From contig UEGQ01000003.1 in the NCBI GenBank assembly GCA_900466005.1, forward strand, positions 310,001-374,000: a DNA stretch of 64,000 bases, in the 5' to 3' direction. This DNA comes from Hyphomicrobiales bacterium (GTDB lineage: Bacteria; Pseudomonadota; Alphaproteobacteria; Rhizobiales; Rhizobiaceae). The number at the start of each line of letters is the position of its first letter. Position 1 is the stretch's first letter. Under the pieces are notes generated by a model. That model had not been told where the DNA came from and did no database searches. It saw only the letters and a list, made by a program, of their open reading frames with translations. Made by a program: the position numbers and the translations under genes. Of this stretch, positions 55,639 through 63,395 are shown one piece after another.

Positions 55639-55714
55639 TGGTGCCGCTTACGTGACTCGAACACGTGACCCCATCATTACGAATGATGTGCTCTACCGAC
55701 TGAGCTAAAGCGGC
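55639..55714 (-). tRNA. tRNA-Thr (anticodon CGT)
   Basis: Reverse-strand cloverleaf of 76 bases. Acceptor GCCGCTT pairs with AAGCGGC; the anticodon stem is CATCA/TGATG with loop TTCGTAA, anticodon CGT (bases 55681-55679). The T arm has GTTCGAGTC and CCA is encoded. It reads ACG. Confidence 0.97.
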
Positions 55715-55756
55715 CAATGCGAACCGCGTCTGGCGCGGTTCGTCGATCTGTGCGCG

Positions 55757-55785
55757 CTGATACAAGCATCGCGCGGGAATTTCAA
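55757..55785 (-). promoter_or_regulatory. Promoter of tRNA-Thr
   Basis: On the minus strand TTGAAA (55785-55780), a 17-base spacer, and TATCAG (55762-55757). The expected start point lies about 35 bases before the mature tRNA 5' end. Confidence 0.6.
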
Positions 55786-55840
55786 GCCGGGATTTTCTCC
55801 TCCGGGCGTTTTCCGTTTCGAGCCGGGCTCCTCGGCAGGG

Positions 55841-56800
55841 TCAGAGCGCGAGACGGGTGCGGGCCGCCTTGTACTCTTTCTCGAGTCGGTCCACGACGGT
55901 GGCGACCGGCTCGACGGCCTTCACCGCACCGACACCCTGGCCGCAGCCCCAGATGTCTTTCCAGGCCTTGGCGCCGGTGGCAGCTTTTTCGAAATCCATC
56001 TTCGACGGGTCGGCGACCGGCAGGTTGTCGGGATCCATGCCGACAGCGCGGATCGAGGATTTCAGGTAATTGCCGTGAATGCCGGTGAAATAGTTCGAGT
56101 AGACGATGTCGTTCGCCTGCGCCTCGACCACGGCCTGTTTGTAGGCGTCAGAGGCGCGCGCTTCCGTCGTGGCGATGAACGGGGACCCGATATAGGCCAT
56201 GTCGGCGCCCATCGCCTGTGCAGCGAGAATGCCGCCTCCGGTAGCAATGGCACCGGCAAGCAATAGCGGCCCGTCGAACCACTCGCGGATTTCCTGTATC
56301 AGCGCGAAGGGCGAGAGCGTTCCCGCGTGGCCACCGGCTCCCGCCGCGACGGCGATCAGTCCGTCGGCACCCTTGCGGATCGCCGAATTGGCGTGGCGAT
56401 TGTTGATGACGTCATGCAGGACGATGCCGCCGTAGGAATGCACGGCCGCGTTCACCTCGGGCACTGCCCCGAGCGAAGAAATGACGATCGGCACCTTGTA
56501 TTTCACGCACATCATCAGGTCGTGTTCGAGCCGCTTGTTCGAGGTGTGGACGATCTGGTTGACAGCGAAGGGTGCCGCCGGCTGGTCCGGATGTGCCGCG
56601 TTGTAGGCCGAAAGCTCCTCGGTGATCATGGCGAGCCATTCGTCGAGCTGGCTCTCGGGCCGGGCGTTGAGCGCCGGGAATGCACCGACGATGCCGGCCT
56701 TGCACTGCGCAAGGGTCAGTTCCGGATGCGAGATGATGAAGAGCGGCGAGGCTATCACCGGGAGGCGAAGGTTCTCGGAAAGGACCGCGGGAAGTGCCAT
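55841..56800 (-). CDS. Nitronate monooxygenase / 2-nitropropane dioxygenase family flavoprotein
   Basis: 319-residue FMN-binding TIM-barrel protein. LRLPVIASPLFIISHPELT opens the barrel, VISSLGAVPEVNAA and GADGLIAVAAGAGGHAGTLSPFALIQEIR contain the flavin phosphate-binding glycines and the conserved His of the family, and GGILAAQAMGADMAYIGSPFIAT follows. Members oxidise nitronates or act as FMN-linked enoyl reductases; the substrate here is open. A LiuR-like site stands 24 bases before the start, the same as before fadD, which would fit a role in acyl-CoA or branched-chain metabolism. Confidence 0.9.
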   Translation of the reverse strand: MALPAVLSENLRLPVIASPLFIISHPELTLAQCKAGIVGAFPALNARPESQLDEWLAMITEELSAYNAAHPDQPAAPFAVNQIVHTSNKRLEHDLMMCVKYKVPIVISSLGAVPEVNAAVHSYGGIVLHDVINNRHANSAIRKGADGLIAVAAGAGGHAGTLSPFALIQEIREWFDGPLLLAGAIATGGGILAAQAMGADMAYIGSPFIATTEARASDAYKQAVVEAQANDIVYSNYFTGIHGNYLKSSIRAVGMDPDNLPVADPSKMDFEKAATGAKAWKDIWGCGQGVGAVKAVEPVATVVDRLEKEYKAARTRLAL

Positions 56801-57113
56801 GAAAAACCTCGGATTGTTTTACGTTTACGGAAACGTCAATTTACTTAGCAGAGGATGGAGAGATGGAAAAGACCATTGCATGCGGTCGATCCAGGGCCAC
56901 CATCGTCACGCGATGGATGCCGACCGAGGCATAGGTGGCGCTGGAGCCTTCTCGGGAGTGTCGACGATGCATTAGCCGAAACTAGGCCACTTTTTTCTGA
57001 GTATCGTTCCTCCGCAGGATGCGAGGCCTTGCAGATCGGCGGGGCAGCCGTTACCGAATCGCTATGCAACAGCAACGGGACCGGCCCCGATTGCCGATCG
57101 ACGAGGGATGCCA
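56801..57113. other. Intergenic region between the flavoprotein gene and the gene at 57114
   Basis: Divergent gap of 313 bases. The left end holds the LiuR-like site; the right end holds GAGGG (57103-57107) as ribosome binding site for the next gene. No gene or clear promoter otherwise. Confidence 0.6.
56824..56839 (-). promoter_or_regulatory. LiuR-like operator before the nitronate monooxygenase gene
   Basis: On the minus strand TTGACGTTTCCGTAAA, matching the site before fadD at 14 of 16 bases. It is 24 bases upstream of the ATG, so binding could block transcription or early elongation. ACGTTT and AAACGT (56821-56836) form an extra overlapping inverted repeat. Confidence 0.55.
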
Positions 57114-58277
57114 GTGAACGGATTGGAAGCGGCAATCAGGAACGCTCTAGAGCGATCGGATCGCGCCAATGCGGAAACGCGTGCCCGGGTCTATCAGTCG
57201 GCGCGACACGCGCTGGAAACCGGGCTGCAGAAGCAGGGCATCACGGATCCCGAGATAATCGCCCAGCAGCGGCACAAGCTCGAGGCGACGATCCACGCGA
57301 TCGAGCTGGAGGAACGCGGGCGGCTCCCGGCCGTTGATTCCGAAGTGAGGCGTCCGCAACCACCGGAAGCAGCCGTCATGCCGCAACCTTCGCCAGCTCC
57401 GACGGTGGAGGCAATCCGGGAGCCGGCAACGCCCGCCGTCGAACCCGGTTGGGGCGAGCGCCGTGATGGCCCCGCGGCAGCGGGCGATTTTGGTGATTTG
57501 CGGGCCGAGCGTCTGCATCGCACGACGGAAAGCGTCGATACTCCTCCGGACGGGGGAGAGGTGCGGACCGCGGGTGCGGCGATGGAGATACGTCCCGAAG
57601 CGCCGATCCGTCCGCGGAAAAAGCGGCGTGGCTTCTTTGCGCGGCTCTTCATGTTCGCTGTCCTCCTTGGAGCGATCGGGACGGGGGCATGGTGGGTGTA
57701 CACCTCTGGCCTCATGCTGAGCGAGGCGGAGCGGGATACCAGTGTCCCCAATCCGCCGCCCCAGGCCGTGGAGGAGGATTTCACCGGCACCCAGGAACCA
57801 AAGCCGCTCGAGACCCGCAACGGCTTTTCCGACGAATGGATCGAGGTGTTCGAGCCGAAGCGCATCGACGCGATCCGGCCGCGTGCCAATGCCGCAGTCG
57901 ATGTCGTCACCGCTCGTGACGGCACGGCGATGAATGTCGTTTCGCGTTCGGCGGATGCCGACGGAAATGTGGAAATCACGGTGCCGACCGACGCCCTTCG
58001 CGAAATGGCGGGCAAGACCTCGACCTTCGCGCTGACTGTCGAGGCCGCCGGCGACGAACCGGTGCAGATCGCCGTGGAATGCGATTTCGGAAGGCTGGGC
58101 GACTGCGCCCGTCACCGCTTTACTGTCAATACGGAGAAGATGGACGTGCTTTTCCGTGTAAGCTTCGACAAGTCCATGGCTCCGGCAACCCCCGGCCGAC
58201 TCCTTTTGAACGCCGGTCTCGGGGGGCGTGGCGAAGGCATCAATCTTTACTCCGTGCGCCTCCTGCCAGGACAGTGA
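57114..58277 (+). CDS. Single-span membrane protein of unknown function
   Basis: 387-residue protein I cannot assign to a named family. An N-terminal charged helical part (1-70, coiled-coil-like), a Pro/Glu-rich linker (about 75-170), a basic stop PRKKRRG, one TM helix (about 177-197), and a C-terminal domain of about 190 residues, probably periplasmic and rich in beta strand, with two Cys (ECDFGRLGDCARH) likely disulfide-bonded. GTG at 57114 is preferred because GAGGG at 57103-57107 is 6 bases upstream; an ATG at 57108 abuts that site. It converges on ppk2. Confidence 0.75.
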   Translation: MNGLEAAIRNALERSDRANAETRARVYQSARHALETGLQKQGITDPEIIAQQRHKLEATIHAIELEERGRLPAVDSEVRRPQPPEAAVMPQPSPAPTVEAIREPATPAVEPGWGERRDGPAAAGDFGDLRAERLHRTTESVDTPPDGGEVRTAGAAMEIRPEAPIRPRKKRRGFFARLFMFAVLLGAIGTGAWWVYTSGLMLSEAERDTSVPNPPPQAVEEDFTGTQEPKPLETRNGFSDEWIEVFEPKRIDAIRPRANAAVDVVTARDGTAMNVVSRSADADGNVEITVPTDALREMAGKTSTFALTVEAAGDEPVQIAVECDFGRLGDCARHRFTVNTEKMDVLFRVSFDKSMAPATPGRLLLNAGLGGRGEGINLYSVRLLPGQ

Positions 58278-58290
58278 CTGCCGAAGACAT

Positions 58291-58303
58291 CGGGCGCCGC
58301 CCG
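58291..58303. terminator. Small hairpin between convergent genes before ppk2
   Basis: CGGGC and GCCCG (58291-58303) with a 3-base loop, in the 33-base gap between the gene at 57114 and ppk2. Weak candidate for a shared terminator. Confidence 0.3.
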
Positions 58304-58310
58304 CAGTTCT

Positions 58311-59198
58311 TCATGAGCCGGCGAGGAAATCCGGTCCCTTGCCGATGATCTTCTTGTCCATCTTGCCGATTTTTTCCTCGTCCTTGCCTTCGTAGTCGAT
58401 CGAGGTGAGGATGTGACGGATGGCGTTCAGCCGGGCGCGGCGCTTGTCGTTCGCTCGGATTATAGTCCACGGCGCATGATCGGTATGGGTTGCCTCGAGC
58501 ATCCGGTCGCGCTTGTCGGTGTAGTCGTCCCACTTGCCGAGCGCGGCGATGTCCATCGGAGAGAGCTTCCAGATTTTCAGCGGGTCGTGGCGCCGGTCGT
58601 GAAAACGTTCGATCTGCATCTCCTGGCCGATGTCCAGCCAGAACTTGAAGAAATGGATGCCGTCAGCGGCGATCAGCTTCTCGAAATGTGGCACCTGCTT
58701 CAGGAATTTCTCGTATTCTCCTTCCGTGCAGAAGCCCATGACGGGTTCCACGACCGCACGGTTGTACCAGGACCGGTCGAAGAGCACGAATTCTCCGCCG
58801 CTCGGGAAGTGCGGCACATAGCGCTGAAAATACCACTGGGTCCGCTCCGTCTCCGTGGGTTTCGTTAGTGCGACCGAGCGTGCCGAGCGGGGGTTCATGT
58901 AAGAGAGGGTCACATGGATGGTGCCGCCTTTGCCGGCCGCATCCCGTCCCTCGAAGAGGGCCATCACCCGGTTGCCGGTCTTCTGCAGCCAGAACTGCAC
59001 TTTGACGAGCTCGATCTGCAGGAGCTGCAGCTCCTTCTCGTAATCATCCTCGTCGAGCTTCTTGTCGTAGGGATAATGTCCGGAGGCGAGCGACTTGTCG
59101 TCGATCCAGTCAGGAAGATGCGGGTCGTCGATGTCGAAGATCCTTTCTTTGCCACCGATCTTGAGCGTTACCGCACGGCTTTCTGCTTGCGTCATCAT
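58311..59198 (-). CDS. ppk2: Polyphosphate kinase 2
   Basis: 295-residue PPK2 (class I type, one domain) that transfers phosphate between polyphosphate and nucleoside diphosphates. Walker [13 protein letters not shown] lies at 82-93, the Asp141-containing Walker [18 protein letters not shown] follows, and the lid module is around [15 protein letters not shown]. The start is the ATG at 59198, since AAGGGA abuts an earlier ATG at 59204. It is divergent from phoR, next to the Pst phosphate uptake genes, which fits storage of imported phosphate. Confidence 0.93.
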   Translation of the reverse strand: MMTQAESRAVTLKIGGKERIFDIDDPHLPDWIDDKSLASGHYPYDKKLDEDDYEKELQLLQIELVKVQFWLQKTGNRVMALFEGRDAAGKGGTIHVTLSYMNPRSARSVALTKPTETERTQWYFQRYVPHFPSGGEFVLFDRSWYNRAVVEPVMGFCTEGEYEKFLKQVPHFEKLIAADGIHFFKFWLDIGQEMQIERFHDRRHDPLKIWKLSPMDIAALGKWDDYTDKRDRMLEATHTDHAPWTIIRANDKRRARLNAIRHILTSIDYEGKDEEKIGKMDKKIIGKGPDFLAGS

Positions 59199-59387
59199 TA
59201 GCATTCCCTTCGTCGGGACCGGAGATGCTGTAGTGAGGACATATTCGCGCCGTCAACACAAGCGACAGCCGAATGCCCATCGGCGGGGGATATCCGCCGG
59301 TGACCGTGGCAGAGCCCGTAAACATCTGTCATGAATTGCATTTATCAGGGGCATTGTGTGTTCCCGGAAGTGGTGGACGAGGGCTGC

Positions 59388-60632
59388 GTGGCTGAAGATC
59401 GCGGTGCTTTGAAAGTGGTGGCGTCGCGTTTGCGTGCCGGTTGGCGTTTCTTGGCTGCGGCGGCTCTGGTTGCGGCGGCCTCCTATTTTGCCGGGGCGCA
59501 GCCGTTGTTTTCCCTCGTCCTCTGGCTCGTTTCGCTCTTGTCGGTAATCCTTCGTGAGGCTTCTCCTCCACGTCTGCCGGAGAAGCAGGCAGAGCCGGTT
59601 CAGGCGGGCGAAGCCACACTCCCGCAGATGGAGGCCGTTCTCGGAGCGCTCGATCTGCCGGTTGTGGTGATCGACGGTGATGCAAACATGATCACCCAGA
59701 ACAAGGCCGCCGAAAAGGCGTTCGGTTTGCTGTCGCCAGGTCTTCACATTTCCACCCGCTGGCGCTCGCCCGGCATTCTCGACATGATCCGCGAGACGAT
59801 CGAGACAGGCGAGCCAAATCAGATCGAACATTCCGAACGGCTGCCATCCGAACGGGTCTATATTGTCCGCTCGACACAGGTCGAGAACCTCGCCAATGCG
59901 CGGCCGAGACTCTTCCTGCTATCGTTTCGCGACGTTTCCGAACTGCGTCGGCTCGACCGGATGCGCAGCGACTTCGTCGCCAATGCAAGCCACGAACTGC
60001 GAACGCCGCTCGCCTCGCTCCGTGGCTTCATCGAAACTCTTCAGGGCCCCGCCCGGGGTGACCCGAAGGCGCAGGAACGCTTCCTTGCAATCATGCTGGA
60101 CCAGGCGACACGCATGAGCCGGCTCGTCGACGATCTCCTGTCGCTCTCGAGGCTGGAGCTCAAGGCGCATATCGCGCCGGACCAGAAGGTCGACCTTGTT
60201 CCCGTCCTCGGACACGTGCGGGACTCGCTGGCACCGCTCGCCGCGGACCTCGGCGTTGATATCCGCCTGCATTTGCCGGAGGGCAAGGTCGAAGTTCTCG
60301 GCGACCGCGACGAATTGGTGCAGGTTTTCGAGAACCTCATCGAGAACGGCTGCAAGTATGGGCAAGAGGGTAAAGTCGTCGATGTCTACCTCCGTCACGG
60401 TGAGGGCATTCCCGTTGAAGTGAGCGTCGTCGACTACGGCCCGGGAATCCCGGTCGAGCATGTTCCGCGTCTGACGGAGCGCTTTTACCGCGTCAGCGTC
60501 GCCGATAGCCGCTCCAAGAAAGGCACGGGCCTGGGGCTTGCCATCGTCAAGCACATCCTCACTCGCCACCGTGCACGGCTGATCGTTCGCTCGGAAATGG
60601 GCAAGGGTACCGACTTCACCGTTCGCTTTTGA
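59388..60632 (+). CDS. phoR: Phosphate regulon sensor histidine kinase PhoR
   Basis: 414-residue sensor kinase for the Pho regulon. Two N-terminal hydrophobic helices (about 20-36 and 40-56), a PAS-like domain (about 80-185, LDLPVVVIDGDANMITQNKAAEKAF in parts), HisKA with His202 (ASHELRTPLAS), N box NLIENGCKYG, DYGPGIP and GTGLGLAI. It phosphorylates PhoB when PstSCAB signals low phosphate. The start is GTG at 59388 with GAGGG before it; an ATG at 59331 lacks a ribosome site. Followed by pstS after 195 bases. Confidence 0.92.
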   Translation: MAEDRGALKVVASRLRAGWRFLAAAALVAAASYFAGAQPLFSLVLWLVSLLSVILREASPPRLPEKQAEPVQAGEATLPQMEAVLGALDLPVVVIDGDANMITQNKAAEKAFGLLSPGLHISTRWRSPGILDMIRETIETGEPNQIEHSERLPSERVYIVRSTQVENLANARPRLFLLSFRDVSELRRLDRMRSDFVANASHELRTPLASLRGFIETLQGPARGDPKAQERFLAIMLDQATRMSRLVDDLLSLSRLELKAHIAPDQKVDLVPVLGHVRDSLAPLAADLGVDIRLHLPEGKVEVLGDRDELVQVFENLIENGCKYGQEGKVVDVYLRHGEGIPVEVSVVDYGPGIPVEHVPRLTERFYRVSVADSRSKKGTGLGLAIVKHILTRHRARLIVRSEMGKGTDFTVRF

Positions 60633-60694
60633 CATAAAAGTACGGGTGAAATGCCGATAGTTCTTGAAATATCTTTTTAGATCAAGCATTTAAG

Positions 60695-60723
60695 ATGTCA
60701 CAAATCTTTCATCAAAGTGACAT
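60695..60723 (+). promoter_or_regulatory. PhoB box array before pstS
   Basis: Three 7-base units at 11-base spacing: ATGTCAC (60695-60701), CTTTCAT (60706-60712) and GTGACAT (60717-60723), with AT-rich 4-base spacers AAAT and CAAA. The first two match the PhoB consensus CTGTCAT at 5 and 6 of 7. A promoter just downstream is expected, giving a leader of about 90 bases before pstS. Confidence 0.75.
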
Positions 60724-60827
60724 AAAAGGGAAGGGTAACAGTGAGTATGAACGTGCTGCTGATGCACGGGGACGGTGAGGCCGTTTGCGGCTGCATCCAC
60801 ACACTAGCCCACTCACGGGAGATTGAT

Positions 60828-61868
60828 ATGAACACCCTGAAACTTTCCCTGGCAGCCATGGTCGCCTCGGTTGCTTTTGCCGGCGCTGCTGCCGCTCGTG
60901 ACCAGATTCAGATTGCCGGTTCTTCGACCGTTCTGCCTTACGCATCGATCGTTGCCGAAGCCTTCGGTGAAAACACCGACTTTCCGACCCCGGTGGTCGA
61001 GTCCGGCGGTTCGGGTGCCGGCCGCAAAAAGCTCTGCGAAGGCGTGGGCGAAAACACCATCGACATCGCCAACTCCTCGTCGCGCATCAAGCAGTCCGAT
61101 CTCGACCTCTGCGCTCAGAACGGCGTGAAGGAAATCCAGGAAGTCCGCATCGGCTACGACGGCATCGTTTTTGCGTCGGACATCAATGGTGCCGAATTCG
61201 CCTTCACGCCGGCCGACTGGCACATGGCGCTGGCGGCAAAGGTCGTCAAGGATGGCCAGCTCGTCGACAATCCGTACAAGAAGTGGAACGAGATCCGTGC
61301 TGACCTGCCGGATCAGGAAATCCTCGCCTTCATTCCGGGCACCAAGCACGGCACCCGCGAAGTCTTCGACGAGAAGGTCATCGTCGACGGCTGCAAGGAA
61401 GACGGCGCCTTGGAAGCACTCAAGGCAGCTAATGGCGGCGATGAAAAGGCGGCCGAGAAGGCTTGCATGGCGCTGCGCACCGACGGTGTTTCCGTTGATA
61501 TCGACGGCGACTACACCGAAACGCTCGCCCGTGTTGCTGCCAACAAGAACGGCATCGGCGTCTTCGGCCTTTCCTTCTATCAGAACAACACCGACAAGCT
61601 GCGTGTCGCCACGATGTCCGGTGTAGTGCCGTCCGTTGAAACGATCGCCAAGGGCGAGTATCCGGTTTCCCGTCCGCTTTACTTCTACGTCAAGAACGCC
61701 CACCTCGACGTGATCCCTGGTCTGCAGGAGTACATCGAGTTCTTCGTTTCCGACGAGATGGCTGGCCCGGACGGCCCGTTGGCAGCCTATGGCCTGGTTT
61801 CCGATCCGGAACTCGCCAAGACGCAGGAAGCCGTCAAGGCCCGCACTCCGATGGGTGCCCTGAACTAA
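60828..61868 (+). CDS. pstS: Phosphate ABC transporter substrate-binding protein PstS
   Basis: 346-residue periplasmic phosphate-binding protein. The signal peptide ends near residue 23 (AAAARD). The mature protein starts QIQIAGSSTVLPYASIVAEAF, and SGGSGAGRKKLCEG and GTKHGTREVFDEKV carry phosphate-binding residues. The start ATG at 60828 has CGGGAG upstream; the longer open frame lacks a signal-peptide start. First gene of pstSCA(B), behind the PhoB boxes, and followed by an attenuator-type hairpin. Confidence 0.95.
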   Translation: MNTLKLSLAAMVASVAFAGAAAARDQIQIAGSSTVLPYASIVAEAFGENTDFPTPVVESGGSGAGRKKLCEGVGENTIDIANSSSRIKQSDLDLCAQNGVKEIQEVRIGYDGIVFASDINGAEFAFTPADWHMALAAKVVKDGQLVDNPYKKWNEIRADLPDQEILAFIPGTKHGTREVFDEKVIVDGCKEDGALEALKAANGGDEKAAEKACMALRTDGVSVDIDGDYTETLARVAANKNGIGVFGLSFYQNNTDKLRVATMSGVVPSVETIAKGEYPVSRPLYFYVKNAHLDVIPGLQEYIEFFVSDEMAGPDGPLAAYGLVSDPELAKTQEAVKARTPMGALN

Positions 61869-61876
61869 TCCAAACC

Positions 61877-61907
61877 GACCGGTGGCGTGGTGATCGTGCC
61901 ACCGGTC
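61877..61907 (+). terminator. Attenuator-type hairpin between pstS and pstC
   Basis: Perfect 10-base inverted repeat GACCGGTGGC (61877-61886) and GCCACCGGTC (61898-61907), 11-base loop, then a T-rich run (TTGCTCTTT). It should protect or partly end the pstS mRNA and raise binding protein over membrane parts. Confidence 0.6.
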
Positions 61908-61934
61908 TTGCTCTTTCTGGAGGTTGCTGGCGAA

Positions 61935-63395
61935 ATGAGTCCGGGCATCATTATCCTTGTCGTGGCGGCGATTTCCTTCGTCGGCTATTTTCTCGGTCGG
62001 CGACATGCGATGCTCCTCGCGGCGAAGGGTGGCGTCAGGCTCCATTCTCTTCCCGGCTATTATGGGCAGACCGTCGCAATCTTCGCGGCTATCCCCTCCT
62101 TGGTCGTGCTTATCGCATGGCTGGTCGTGCAGCCTCTCCTCATCGAAACGCGCGTCAACGGCATGATTCCGGACAGCGTTGTCCCCGAAGGTGGCGCGCG
62201 CAGCCTCGTTATGGCCGACGTTCGCCGGATCGCAGACGGTCTTGATGCGGTGCTCGCACGCGGCGGGATCAGCGAGAGCGAGCTTTCGCAAATGCGCGCG
62301 GATGTCTCCAACGTACGGACTCTCCTGGCCGAAGTCGGCGTGGCGCTGGGCAGCGAGGTGCCGCCGCCGGTGTTCGAAGCGGCGAAGACCTATCGCCAGA
62401 TCGCGAAGACCGGCACCATCATCACCGGCACCTTGGCCCTTGCATTGTCGATAGGCTTTGCTCTCTGGGCGTATCGCCGCATCACGCCGGATCTGCGCGC
62501 CCGAAACATCAGCGAGCGCTTCGTGCGCGCCTTGCTTGTTTCGGCGTCGACCATCGCCATTCTGACGACGATCGGCATCATCGCCTCGCTGTTCTTCGAG
62601 ACCTATTCCTTCTTCAGGATTTATTCGGCGCAGGACTTCTTCTTCTCGACTGTCTGGAATCCGCAATTTCGTGGCGGTTCGGAACTCGGTATCCTGCCGC
62701 TGCTCTGGGGCACCTTCTATATTTCCCTCGTGGCGCTCGTCGTTGCCGTGCCGCTTGGCCTGATGATTGCGATCTACCTTGCCGAATATGCTGCGCCCTC
62801 GGTGCGAAGCGTTGTGAAACCGGCAATCGAGGTCCTCGCCGGCATCCCGACGATCGTCTACGGCCTCTTTGCGCTTGTCACCGTCGGACCGTTTCTGCGC
62901 GACTGGATCGCACAGCCTCTCGGCCTCGGAAATTCGTCGTCTTCGGTGCTGACGGCGGGCATCGTCATGGGCATTATGATCATACCGTTCGTGAGTTCGC
63001 TGTCCGACGACATTATCAACGCTGTTCCGCAGGCGCTACGCGACGGCTCCTACGCTCTGGGCGCCACGCAGTCCGAAACGGTGAAGCAGGTCGTCTTTCC
63101 GGCCGCTCTGCCCGGGATCGTCGGCGCCGTATTGTTGGCCGCAAGCCGCGCGATCGGTGAGACCATGATCGTGGTACTCGGAGCGGGTGCCGTCGCCAGA
63201 CTGTCGCTCAATCCATTCGAGGCAATGACGACGGTCACCGTGAAGATCGTCAGTCAGCTCACGGGTGACACGGAATTCGCAAGTCCCGAGACGCTGGTCG
63301 CCTTCGCCCTCGGCCTCACCCTTTTCGTCCTGACACTTGGGCTGAACGTGCTGGCCCTCTACATCGTGCGCAAATACCGGGAGCAGTACGAATGA
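61935..63395 (+). CDS. pstC: Phosphate ABC transporter permease PstC
   Basis: 486-residue inner-membrane permease, longer than E. coli PstC (319 aa) by an N-terminal two-helix part with a periplasmic domain, as in other rhizobia. The BPD_transp_1 core is in the second half, with EVLAGIPTIVYGLFAL and the EAA loop REGSYALGATQ-type segment LRDGSYALGATQSETVKQVV. ATG at 61935 with GGAGG 11 bases upstream. Stop overlaps pstA start (ATGA). Confidence 0.92.
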   Translation: MSPGIIILVVAAISFVGYFLGRRHAMLLAAKGGVRLHSLPGYYGQTVAIFAAIPSLVVLIAWLVVQPLLIETRVNGMIPDSVVPEGGARSLVMADVRRIADGLDAVLARGGISESELSQMRADVSNVRTLLAEVGVALGSEVPPPVFEAAKTYRQIAKTGTIITGTLALALSIGFALWAYRRITPDLRARNISERFVRALLVSASTIAILTTIGIIASLFFETYSFFRIYSAQDFFFSTVWNPQFRGGSELGILPLLWGTFYISLVALVVAVPLGLMIAIYLAEYAAPSVRSVVKPAIEVLAGIPTIVYGLFALVTVGPFLRDWIAQPLGLGNSSSSVLTAGIVMGIMIIPFVSSLSDDIINAVPQALRDGSYALGATQSETVKQVVFPAALPGIVGAVLLAASRAIGETMIVVLGAGAVARLSLNPFEAMTTVTVKIVSQLTGDTEFASPETLVAFALGLTLFVLTLGLNVLALYIVRKYREQYE

